From Turbatrix aceti (lineage: Eukaryota; Nematoda; Chromadorea; Rhabditida; Panagrolaimidae): 64,000 nucleotides of DNA. The position numbers and the translations under genes are program-made. How positions within the stretch are numbered: the first letter of the stretch is position 1; each line of letters opens with the position of its first letter. Where the stretch lies: contig OZ017769.1 in the NCBI GenBank assembly GCA_963969345.1, positions 682,001-746,000 on the forward strand, in the 5' to 3' direction. The notes beneath the pieces were generated by a model. The model saw only the letters and a program-made list of their open reading frames with translations. It was not told where the DNA came from and ran no database searches. Positions 31,671 through 42,600 of this stretch are shown piece after piece.

Positions 31671-33379
31671 TCATCACCTGTCTCCTGGTGTCATCCATCA
31701 CCGTCGTTTGTACACGATCCGCCATACTCACCGCGCAAATCCAAATCCACCATCTCATTCTCATTATTCTCACACGGCCCGGTCGATGACGACACACACA
31801 TACCCTTGTCGTTTCCGGTTCTTTTTGTTTCCCTTTTTTCTCTTCCGAAGAATAATCATCATCTGTAATAACCGTTTTTAAGGTCCAAAAAGTCTTTTAC
31901 CATGTTCTCTTTTATTTTTTTGCCTCCGATTTTTTAACTTTGCGCATTCATAGTTTTTTGCCATCAACAGTTCCAGTTTCTACGCGTGTTGTAGTCGTTA
32001 TTGTTGTCTGTAGTCATACGGGAAGGATAAACCCACTAAAAATTCGTAAAAGTCTCAAATAAATAATTATTATTAACTGACGTGTCTTTTATCGATCAAT
32101 CAGGTCGACAAAGTTCACCAATTATTTTACGCCATGTTTTCTTCTAGAAAATTCATCTCCGTGAAAAAAGAGCGTGCACGCGCTTTTTTCACGGGGCGTG
32201 AGCGTAGAACTTTCCGGCTATTTTTTAATCCCAATGCATAATTTTTGGTCAATGACCATGATCTCTGCATTACTTCTTTTTCAATTTTATCCCCCTGTTA
32301 TTTTTATAACCTTCAAAACACGAAAATTTATTAATTTATAGCGTTGAAAAAACTTTTTGGTTTATGATGGCCGTCCGTTCAGAAGTAATAAAACAAAAAA
32401 TGTTACTTCTATCTGCAAAACTTTCCAGAAGTAATAAAGTAACGAAAAAAATGATATTTCAATTCAAACAAATGATTTTTTGAATTTGAAACCGTCCCTA
32501 ACAAAATGACGATCCTATTCCGGTTCCAGAACCAGTCTCGGACATTCTTCCTGAAACCCTCCCCGTAATTACGTTTATAAACTGCTAACAAAGGATGACA
32601 AAATTACTACATGTGAGAATAAAAAAGGTGCCTAATATATAATGGTGAACACTGTATGCTGCACGCAGAATGCGCTCACCATGGCGGCACGCGCATGTTC
32701 CGATTGATCGTTCAATTTCAATTTTTCAACAAACCCGGTAAATAAAAATAATATAATTTTTTATGCTTTACGTTACCACGAACAGCGTGAGTATGTTTGT
32801 GTTTTTTTGAAGACCTCGTACGATGGTAGTGCTTGTTTGTCATCGATTTTTAGTTGTTGTGGGAAACAACGTATGCACACATGTTGTGTGCACCGCAACG
32901 ACACAAGTGCTTTCTGTAGTAATAGTAATACGTTGTTCATTTCATGAACGTGCACACGTTCACCTCACTGTTTTTTATTTCATGGCTGACCATGTATCCT
33001 TGCAGCTCTTTTTTACCTCGTGATTGATCCGGCGCATTTTACGTTCAGTTTATGGTATTTCCAATTTTTACACTTAACAACCGGAGTTTTGGATAATGCG
33101 CGTTTTGAAGGACATTTTGCATCCTTTTTTCATTGTTTAGCTACCAACCCCGCGTGTGGGGTGCTTTTGCGTTTACGGGCATGCTGCTCGCTCGCCCAGC
33201 AGCTAGTTTGTATGCGTAGAGAGCAGAGCGCGTGATTTTTATCTAACGAAATTCACTGATTCACATCAGGACTTGCTTTTGCTCCTGTTTGTTGGTTTTT
33301 CATGAATTTTCGTTTAGTCGTTTATTTTCACGCGTTATTGCCTTTTATAAGCGATTTTTTGTCTTTAGAACAATTCAAA
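31671..33379. other. Intergenic, 1.7 kb
   Basis: No exon recognised. It holds the ocrl-1 3' region and a strong palindrome at 32159-32194. The sequence 32640-33240 has many short open frames in all directions, none with a family signature. Confidence 0.4.
32159..32194. repeat. 36-bp near-palindrome
   Basis: The arms CCGTGAAAAAAG and CTTTTTTCACGG surround a GCGTGCACGC core. It could form a cruciform or hairpin and lies between convergently spaced housekeeping genes. Role unknown. Confidence 0.7.
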
Positions 33380-34608
33380 ATGATGAACCTCTTTGGCGGC
33401 GCTTCACGCGCTATTACAAGCATGCTTGTACAACTCCCGGATTCCGATAACGAAGAAGAGCTCGAAAAAGCCAAGCAGAGGAATGGCGCTGAACCCGAGC
33501 ACGTCGATCCCGATGTCAAGGCTGCGGAAGAGATGTCTGTCAACGCCAGTGTTCTAGCCAGTGGGTTTTTTTTGCCTTGGATACTTTTATCTCAGTTAAA
33601 TCCCTATTTTCCTTCAGACAAGTTCCTGTCGATGGCGAAGAAGGCCCAATCCCAGGCTTCGGAGTACGCCAAGACAGCCTCGGTTCAGGCGAGCGAGTAT
33701 GCCAAGACGGCGAGTGCGCAGGCCAGCGAGTACGCCAGCAAGGCCCAGGCCCAAGCTCAGGTGTTTGCCGAGAAGGCCTCCTGGCTGTCGGAGGCCGTCG
33801 TTCAGAAATCACTCATTGGCGAACTTGAACGCGAAAATAAGGAATTTTGTAGCCAGATGGACAAAGGCCTGTCGACTGCATTGACTCCCGCTCCGTGGAT
33901 TGGCATGCCCGACGAGGAGGTGGCGCGCAAGAATATCCTTGCTCTCGCCCTTGACACGCGCAACTTCCTCGAAGACCCCCCTGCCGGAAAGGAAATTGAG
34001 ATCGAAAACCTCGAACAACTCGCTGCGGATCTCGTGCTCCACGATCCGACGCTCAGCAAAGTTCGCTACGATCTCGTGCCGAAGAAGTGAGTTTTCTTGC
34101 TTACAAAAATGTACATTTTTTTATAACTTTTTGTTTCAGAATTTCTGAAGAGCGATTCTGGAAGAACTACTTCTACCGCGTGTCGCTCGTTAAAAAAGTC
34201 CTCCTTGCGAAGGCTGCGAATGCTTCCGGACGCCTTCCGAGCACCAGCCAGTCCCAGCCTCGACCCACGACCGAGGAAGAAGACAACGGCAACACGGATG
34301 CTGCTCCCGCATCCACAACAACGACCAGTGCTGACGAATCGGGAACCGATGAATCCGGACGTCACCAAATTTCGCCATCTCTCAAGAAGGAAATCACGAC
34401 TGCGGAAAAGAGCGACCAGGAATCGTCACCGGTAAAGAAGGATTCCACGCCGACAACCGACGACGACTGGGAGAAGGAACTCCTCTCGGATTTGGACTAC
34501 GAATTGGTCGAGAAGGCTACAGGTAAGAACGAAGAACAGTGGGAGAAGGAGATTCAGGATTTGCTTGAATCTGAGGCTGAGAAAACTCCCGAGGAAGAAT
34601 CCAAGTAA
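33380..34608 (+). CDS. BSD-domain protein, synapse-associated protein 1 (SYAP1) type
   Basis: Exons 33380-33560, 33618-34086 and 34140-34608 encode 372 residues. The BSD domain (about 140-235) has the alpha-helical blocks [31 protein letters not shown] and, across the exon 2/3 junction, [18 protein letters not shown] with the diagnostic Phe-Trp pair. SYAP1 proteins are cytosolic/membrane-associated adaptors linked to AKT signalling in mammals. Residues about 73-110 are three tandem 11-residue repeats ([11 protein letters not shown] type), predicted to be amphipathic helix. The C-terminal third is acidic and Ser/Thr-rich, ending [17 protein letters not shown] and [16 protein letters not shown] acceptor 11 bases before the ATG suggests trans-splicing. 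The ATG is doubled (ATGATG); I used the first. Confidence 0.9.
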
Positions 34609-35289
34609 TCCCGTTCATTACCGATCCTGATAACACAGCAATGCTTCCACTTCTGCTCTACGTTCGCTGTTTCTGTAAAAAACAAAATTACGATACGAAT
34701 CATTTCCCTCTTTCGTTGCAAGAAACAACACGGTGTCTTTATTTTTTTCCAAGTAAGAACCACTTTTTTTGATTGTTAGTGTTGCAAAAAATGTGTATAA
34801 ACTTTTCGCAACAAACATTGTTGATGGATGGATGTCCACTGAATTCACCTCTTTGAAGTTAGCTGTCAGGTAGAAGATCCGTCCAGCGTCAGAGTTAGAC
34901 TTGGTAGCTATGGGGATTTTCTGCAGATCAAAAATGTTTATTTATTCGAGTTTGCAAAAAAAATTGTCAAATGTCCCGAGATGCTCAATCCAAGGGGGCA
35001 TACGAAACAATCTACCTCAAGTTTACGCAACAAACATGGTTAATGGAAGCATGTGTTCAAACTTCATTCAATTTTTTTCGAAATAAAGCCTGTCAGATAG
35101 AAGATCAATCCGCTGGAACATCCATCCGTCAGCAGTGTGCACGTGACGATCAATTAGGATGCCGAAAGCGAGTGCGTAGCGCACATAGAGGAGCAAAGTA
35201 TAGGCTTCTGGTATGTCGAATGTCAAAGTCAGACTAGACTCGCTCCCACTGATTGATCGCATTTTTCGCCGAATTTCCGATTGTTCAAG
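34609..35289. other. Spacer between convergent genes, with an unassigned exon-like fragment
   Basis: About 680 bp between the SYAP1 stop (+) and the SMG5 stop (-). On the minus strand 35068-35262 encodes a protein-like stretch (LTLTFDIPEAYTLLLYVRYA, then DRHVHTADGWMFQRIDLL). A second stretch, at about 34800-34920, encodes AGRIFYLTANFKEV. The two share a short nucleotide similarity (GTAGAAGATC versus ATAGAAGATC). I cannot assign them to a family or build a gene; they may be remnants of a lost gene. Confidence 0.35.
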
Positions 35290-37636
35290 TTAACCTTTGC
35301 CAATGGCCTTCTTGGATTGCATGAAACGATCAAAAAATCGATCGACGCCCTCGGAGAAGATCTTGGAGTGTTCTGCAAGGAAGCATAATCATCATAAAAA
35401 CGATCAATGCCCAGTAAAAATTAAAACTCACTCGTAGAACGCAGAGGCTCGCGACTGGGCAGGAGGACGATGATATCGCCGCTGATTTCACCTTCTCGCG
35501 AATCCGCAAAGTCCTTGGCAACGTCGACGAGTTCTGCGCTGTCGTGGGGCAGCAGGATGACGTCGCCGCTGGTAGCCTTGCTCTCGATGTACCGGACGGC
35601 CGATCGAACTTCGGTGTCCCGGGTTTTTATGGAGTCGAAGCGTTGCATGACATTCGTCGTGACCAGAACAGGCAAATGGGCTGCAACGAGTCCCCGGATA
35701 ACGTAGAGCCGGTTGCGGAAGACCTCTGCGTCGGGGAGGACAAATGACGGCCGTTCGAAAGGCTGAAAAAATGCAATAACCCAAAAATCCTGTCAAAGAA
35801 ACCACACAAACCGGAAAATCAGTTTTGGGAACCGCGTGGAGGGATTGGAGTTCGGCCATTTTCTGCATTCGCTGGAGATCTGCCTGCTGCTTGCCCCGGA
35901 GCTTGTAGTAGCCCTCAAAGACGATGGGGAAGAGCTGCCAGCGCTGGGCGCGTTCCAGAAGCCAGGAGACAAGCTCCGCGAGGTAGTCCGTTGGCAAGTT
36001 GCGTCCCGGGAACCTGAGAAGCCAAATCGCAATCTGCGACCTCGGATCAGCGGCTGCAAACCGTCCAACGGCTGTCGGGAGTACGTGTTCGTTGTATCGG
36101 TTGACCGTGTCGACGACGAGCTGCGTGAGCGTCTGGAGAATCATTCGCATCGCGACGGTTGGCTTCCCCTGGCCGAGGACAGCGTCGACGCGTTCGATCC
36201 AGTCGATGAGCAGGCCGAGCACCGCAAGGACGTGGTGCGTGTATGCCAGGCGAGTCGCCGAAGTCAATGAGGCATTTTTGAGCGGAGAAGACTGCTCGGA
36301 CTCGGTAGTATCCTCGTCGTCGCTAAACAGCCGGTAGTCATCATCACTCAGGGACTGAGAACTATGGGCATTGGTTCGTCGCTCGAGGAATCGCTTTCGG
36401 CACCGATCTTCGCACGACGAACTGTTGACGTGATCCGTGAGTTCCTTGAGGAGAACTTTGAAGTCTTCAGAGACGACCTGCACCAGAAAGCGCAATTTTT
36501 CGTCGGAAGCTGAAAAAACTAGTTTTAGGCAAAGAAACAAAAAATTGAGCGCAAAACTCACCGACAGAGTGATCGGGCTGGATTGCAACGATGCAGGCCA
36601 TAACCACGACGCCGAGAGCCTCGATGATGTCTCCGTAGTCGACTTCGTCGTCCTCGACGGCAGCCTTGAACGTTTCCACCCACGCGGACTTCGGACCGTC
36701 AAAAATGAGCCTGTCGAAACGCTCCTTGACAACGACGAGTCCCAGCTCGGCGCCAACTTTAAAGACATCATTCTTGCCCATGCCATCCTTCACAAGCTTG
36801 GCAAGAGCCTCCTCGGCGTGGGGATAAGGCTTGTCCGCGATGAGAGCCCTTAAAAAATGAACCAGGGCCTTGCGGGGTCGGCTTTCCTTGACGGCAAGCC
36901 CCAGCTGATTGAAAGCATGCCCCTGGCTGGGATCAGCGGCAACGGCACGGGAGTAGGCAGCGATGGCCTTGGCTTCGTGCTCCTTGGAGAAGAGAATCTG
37001 GGCGGCGTAGCGCTGGAGGTCACCGGTGGCCAGGTGAGTGGCAAAGGCGAGATCAACGTAGTTGGCACCGATTCGGGTGAGATCCGCCTTCGCTTGGGAC
37101 AAAAAGTCGGTAAAAGTCTGCTTTTCTTCAGCTGTCAGCGCGCCGTTGATTCTCCAGGCCCCTCGGTAGACGTACGCGACGCCATGAAAAGCATTGGTCC
37201 AGAGTAGACGAAAAACAGTCTGCCGGTTGGACGGATCGGACATGGCACTCTCAGCTTTCGAAATCAGCCTAAAAAACCAAAAACTGTAAAAAAAAATTTC
37301 AGGCATAAAACGCCGTAACTGATTGTAGCAACCCAGAAAGTAATAAAAAAAATAATAAAATCTATCGTTACCGAACGTAACAAAAAAACTAGTATCGTAA
37401 ACGACCGCTTTATAAGTGCGCTTTTTCCTACGTTCTAAAAACCAACCTTCTTCGAAGCTTGATAAACTCCGGATCAAGCATAACATCTGGTGCTGCTTCG
37501 TACAGCTCTGACTTGAGTCGCTTGACAAGTTTTCGCATTTTGCTATAAAAAGATCCCCAGTGATTAAAAAAAATCTGGCAAAGTTAAAAACCAACCCCAA
37601 ATGGGCGATCGAAGGCTTATCTCCGCTGTGATCCAT
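35290..37636 (-). CDS. smg-5: Nonsense-mediated decay factor SMG5
   Basis: Six exons, 37596-37636, 37447-37542, 36562-37268, 35812-36509, 35432-35762 and 35290-35372, encode 651 residues. The N-terminal 14-3-3-like/TPR region has LWTNAFHGVAYVYRG, HLATGDLQRYAAQ and DPSQGHAFNQLGLAV, which match the EST1/SMG5-7 family signature. The C-terminal PIN domain (about 519-624) has RPSFVLPDAEVFRN with the first Asp, but the position that is Glu in active PIN nucleases (INELDGL type) is Gln here (NVMQRFDSI). This degenerate PIN points to SMG5 rather than the endonuclease SMG6. SMG5 recruits decay and phosphatase factors to phosphorylated UPF1. The start follows CAGCGCG closely. Donors include two GTTGGT and one GTTTGT. 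Confidence 0.87.
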
Positions 37637-37966
37637 CGCGCTGCAAGGCTGCACAACGCAGAGTACGTAAACTGATAAAAACGTGATCAGTGTCGATGGA
37701 AACGGTGAGAGTAGTGTTCTTTTTTTCTTGTTCGTCGCACGCTGAACTGCACGCAGCATGCAATGACGAATTCCGTTGCCGCCATATGGAATGTACGATT
37801 TGCGTTTGGCTTTTGTTTTTGCAAAAACAAAATTTTTTGCAGTGAAAGCGATTACCCTCATTTGTAATTGTTTTCCCAATAAAAAAAACGACAACACGAT
37901 TCATTAGCTAATGGCAGTCAAACAGTGAAAAAAATGAATGAAAAAACAGCTTGTTATCAGACAAAA
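37637..37966. other. Spacer between smg-5 and the 257-residue gene
   Basis: About 330 bp upstream of smg-5 and downstream of the next minus-strand gene. No exon or site recognised. Confidence 0.4.
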
Positions 37967-39019
37967 TCAGACATTTTCGGTGGAAAAGTGAAGGTTTTCG
38001 AGAGCTTGGAAAGGATTGCGTCCAACAACCGGCTTCACAGGCGCAGAACCAGTTACAGCCTCTGAGCCTGGCGACTTCTCGAGGCGAAGCAGCTTCATGC
38101 TGCGAGCGATGAGCTCAAATTCGACCGGAGTTTTGGGGGCCGTAGTCGGTCGACCGGCAGAAGCAGGAGGGCCACCCGGGAACGACAAATCACACGCGAT
38201 GGAAGCCTGCGTCACCGACAAGTTGTGGGACATACAGCTCACGTTGTGATCCCGGAAAGACATCGAGGAGACAGGTTTCGTAGGCGGCACTGCGGAAGCC
38301 GGCCGACTGACGACCGGCGACGGATCGAGCGACGACCGGGCGCTGAAGTACCGGGAACTGATGGATTCGTCCTGGTTGCGGTAGACGTTGAACTCGTCAG
38401 GGCTGGCGCCAGTTGAAACGTTCAGCGATTCGTTTGACTTTGCCTGAAAGAAAAAAATGGGACTGATATTCACAAAAATACCCCCAAACTTATGAGAAAC
38501 CAACAAAAAACTGTATTATTGTCTTTTCTGTTCATTTTTGATCGTAATTTTCAATAGGCCAAGCTTTTTTTGCCCTCAAATGCAAAATACAGTCCGAACA
38601 AAGATAAATCACAATTCTACAACCAGTTGAAACATATTTGGTAACATAAAACCCCCCATTGAATTACCTCATTCTCACTTTCCTCATCAGAGTCCTCAAT
38701 GAAGCTATGCGGATCGGGAATGTCATCCAGCGTCCGACCGTGCACGCTCATGTTCTGGACGATCTCGGAGACATCGTCACCGATGGCAGCCTTCATGAGG
38801 ATCTTCTTGATGTCAGCCAGGTGATTGGTCATGCGGTCCAGAAAGTTGACCTGGCCTTCGGCGAAGCCAAACGGAACATTGTCACCGTACGCGACAAGAC
38901 TAGCGGCAACGTAATTTTCATAGTCGTAAATCGAATCAATGAGTCTAAAAAACCAAACAATAACAACGATAAACGCCAAGTTCATGAAAAAATACAGACC
39001 TGTCGTGAGGCTTGGACAT
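37967..39019 (-). CDS. Unrecognised 257-residue protein
   Basis: Exons 39000-39019, 38668-38944 and 37967-38443 join in frame to 257 residues. The first 90 residues look like a folded helical domain (LIDSIYDYENYVAASLVAYG, FAEGQVNFLDRMTNHLADI, KKILMKAAIGDDVSEIVQNM). An acidic patch (EDSDEESENE) follows, then a long Ser/Pro/Thr-rich disordered tail ending ENLHFSTENV. I do not recognise the family. The Ser-Pro motifs suggest phosphorylation. A possible trans-splice acceptor (GTCAG) lies 20 bases before the ATG. The second donor is GTAATT and the first GTCTGT, both weak, so boundaries are less sure, but the phases agree. Confidence 0.65.
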
Positions 39020-39673
39020 GTTGAACAGAAATTCAGAAAGCTGACAAAAATGAAAACAAAATTGTTAGTGAAAGAGTCTGGAAATATGTAGACGACAGAA
39101 TAGAAAAATTCCTTCCAAGACAAACGAAAGTGCCGCCGAATAACAAACAATGACTTCAAAGCGAAATCGTTGCGCGTTTTTGATTTGGCATTGCGTGTCT
39201 AATGCATGAATGGGGTTTTCCGGCGAACGCATGGCTGCAACCTGCAAGCAGACTAAAAAAGTTTTTGGTGTTTTTTTCATAGTCAGTATGCCAAGTTTGA
39301 CGCCAATCAAAAATAGGCACTACAAGTAAGAAAATTTTTATCGACTCTAAGTTTTGTGTCGAGTTCGACAGACAGTATCGACAGCCTGTGATCTTTAGAA
39401 CACGATTGTTTTTACATTTTCTGCTTCTACTATCAGTTTTGTTTGCACACCATGCTTTTAATTCAGGTACTTACAACACCCTCCCGTTCAGAACCCATCA
39501 TCAAACCTGAGTTTATAAACATCGTACACAAAAAATTATTCAAATTTATATATGCATGCATTCATGGTTTTTTTACAAATAAAATCTATTAGATACACAT
39601 CGACCAGTAAAAAAACTTCTTTTTAAAAAAAAAGGAAATAATTACTAACAATTTGTACGCGGTACAAACGCGC
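39020..39673. other. Spacer between the 257-residue gene and the OXR1 homologue
   Basis: About 650 bp, AT-rich. It holds the OXR1 homologue's 3' region and the 5' region of the 257-residue gene. Nothing else recognised. Confidence 0.4.
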
Positions 39674-42600
39674 TTACATACTGAACCCGAAAACCTCGAC
39701 AAATTGAATGACAAAGTCTTCCTCCTGTCCACCGGCAAGAGGTTCATTGTTGAATGTTGCACACCGCTGTGATCGGCCATGGTTGAGATCGGCATCTATC
39801 CAGAGACCGCTGTGGCCCTGGCCTGCTCCAATGGACAGAAATTCCCGTGTGGAGTTGATGAAAAATTGGTTATCACCTGTCCACTCATAGTGCCGAAGTT
39901 CTCTGAAAAACGACATTTTTTTACGAAACTGATCGTAAACACATTTTTTTTAATGCCCCCGAAATCTTTTTTTGAAAACCCCAAAAAAGTTTTCGATAAA
40001 AATAAACGTAAACGTTTATGGTAATTTTTGAACTTCTAAAAATGCTCACCTCGTGTGCGGAACTTTTCCGGTAAACCGAAACAGGAAGCAGGCATCAGCC
40101 GTGCCGTAGTAGTGATCAGATGGATGCAACGCAGACGACAGCATGGAGCCAAAGACGTGTCCTCGAACGTCGCGGATTACGATGAGTATGGGTGACATCT
40201 CGTCGATCCACCGTTCCATGGTACGGTAGAGCGTAGCAAGCGAGAAGCCGTGCTTTTCCGAGTTGTAGATGAGCACCCAGGGATATCCCTCGGCCCTCGG
40301 AGGAAGAACCTCGGCGATCTGACGAATCATGAATTCATCGAGGATCGCCGACTGCTTCGAGCCATCCGGTAGCTCCGCCACGACGACTTCGTCTTCAAGC
40401 GAGAGTCGACGACACGCTTCTCGCACCGTAATGATTTCCCAGTCTCGTATCAGGCCACTGCCAAAGGCCGCAGAAAACCAACAATCGCTTTCCAGGCGTC
40501 CACCTAAAATAATTTTCGTTGTAAGACCTGGTATTCGTTGTGAGACAAATATTTTTTGAAAACTCACCGCCAACGAGTTTGGGATCGTCAGTAGCGGTCA
40601 AAACGACGAGACCTTTTTTGTCGGTAACTTTTTCGGGACCAGATTCCGTGGCAGAATCAGTAGGGGCTTCGATTTCGTCGTTCTGGAAACAAAAAAAATT
40701 TTAAGAATTTTTTTGAAAGGTGAAAAATAATTATTCAACAAATCGTGAACCACGCACAAAATGCAATTTGTTTTGTTTCGCATTCCATTTATTTCTTTCA
40801 GCGCCGTAAGCGATATAAAAAATGTATTTCCCTTTTCAAAAAATGACGTCTAGACACTAATGGACGTGTCAAAATCGTCAAGAAAGAACAAAAGACATGA
40901 CGTATGTATACCTTCAGTCGACAAACAAACACCTTTCCTCGACTATCAAATGAAACCCATAAAATAAGAAAAAAATGTGCGCATCCAGTGGCCGCTAACT
41001 TTTTCTTTTTTCTGCGACCAAGCTGGACCGGAAAAAAACATGACACTAGCAGTCGAATCGATGACAGCGAAGCAAGCTGAAGCGCTCAAAACACACAAAA
41101 AAAATTCGGAAGAGTGCATAAAAATGAGTGACCAGCCTCAAGTGTTTTTTGCCCTGAGATATAAATACATCCACTCCCGTAAATGAATGAAAAAACTCAC
41201 ATGAGGATTTCCAGGCGACCAAATCAACAAAAAGTGATATATAGCTTCGGCAGATGTCCTCGGTATGGCAAACCAAAATTCGCAACGGCGTTTATTGCCA
41301 AACGCGTTATCGTCGGTAGCAGTCGACGTCACAGAGCTGTGGCGATGCGTGTTGCCACCGAGCGCGTCGTCGTAGTTTATTTTCTCTAAAAAATACAACA
41401 ATGGGAAAACGGAGGCGTATAATTTCAATTTTTTTTTTCACAACTTTTTCATCGAAACGTCTCTGTCCAACGTGTAAATGAACGCATTGGACTGATTTAC
41501 GATTAAAAAAACCACGTTCGCGTCAAAAAAATCTATATAAAATAGTTTCCAAATTTTAAAAACGCCGAAATGTTTTTGGAAGAGCCACGCCAACACATCG
41601 ATTAAATTTTTCTTACTCACTTTTGTTACAGATCGATTCTGCATGCGCAGACGCATGCACACTCGCCCCCAATTCCTTCCTTCCTCCCTCACTCCCTTCT
41701 TTGACTGTCGTAACACACTCACTCGAGTTCTCCAATGGTAAAAAAAGGAATGATTATATATTTTTTTAGTTCTTTGCAAATCACCTAAAAAACGAATGCG
41801 CCTTTTTTTTCTTGGTAAAGAAAAAAACGTGGCACAGCAGCTGCAGCTGCTACTCCACGTGTTATAGCGCCCTGAGTGAGTCATTACACTCGCCAAGCAC
41901 AGCCTCAAGCGCTCGCTCCCTTGCATAAATATAATTTATGTGGAAAGACCACTCCAAAAGGTTTGAAACCGCCTGAAGACAAATTTTTTTCCATCAAAGG
42001 CTTGCGTGAGTGCACTACATTTTCTTTTACGACTCTGTTCTTTGGTTGAAATTTTTTACGATGTTCCCATTTTATTTTTTATTACACATCGGAACGTGGT
42101 TAAAAATTTGCTAAAACACTAAAAAACAGTTTTTTTAACAAAAAACCAACCCATTGTTAAAAACACAAAACCACAATTATTTTTTAAAGATCTTTGGCAA
42201 GACAGTCAAACTCCATAAAACCAGTGGTCTGCCATTACTTCAGGCCGCAATTATTCTCGTTCCCTTATTTTTTGGCAACCACCACCTGGCATCGCGAAAG
42301 AGAGAAATAACGCCAAAAATACATAATACCAGCTTACTTGGTTTCTGTGAACAAAGAAAAAGAGAAATGGCGTAGTGCAAAGCCGCAGGATACCTCACAA
42401 ACGCAATCAACCAAGAAAAAATTATTCTACGGAAAACAGCGAGGAACGAATCAAAAAAAATATTTTCTATGAACAAAAAATATGAACTACCAGCAGGACA
42501 ACAAATTACACGAGTTTTCGGACCACAGATTTTTTAAAGATCATTGCGGAAAAGGTTGCCTGTCATTGAATAGTATCTTGTCTAGTCTGGTTCTACGCGT

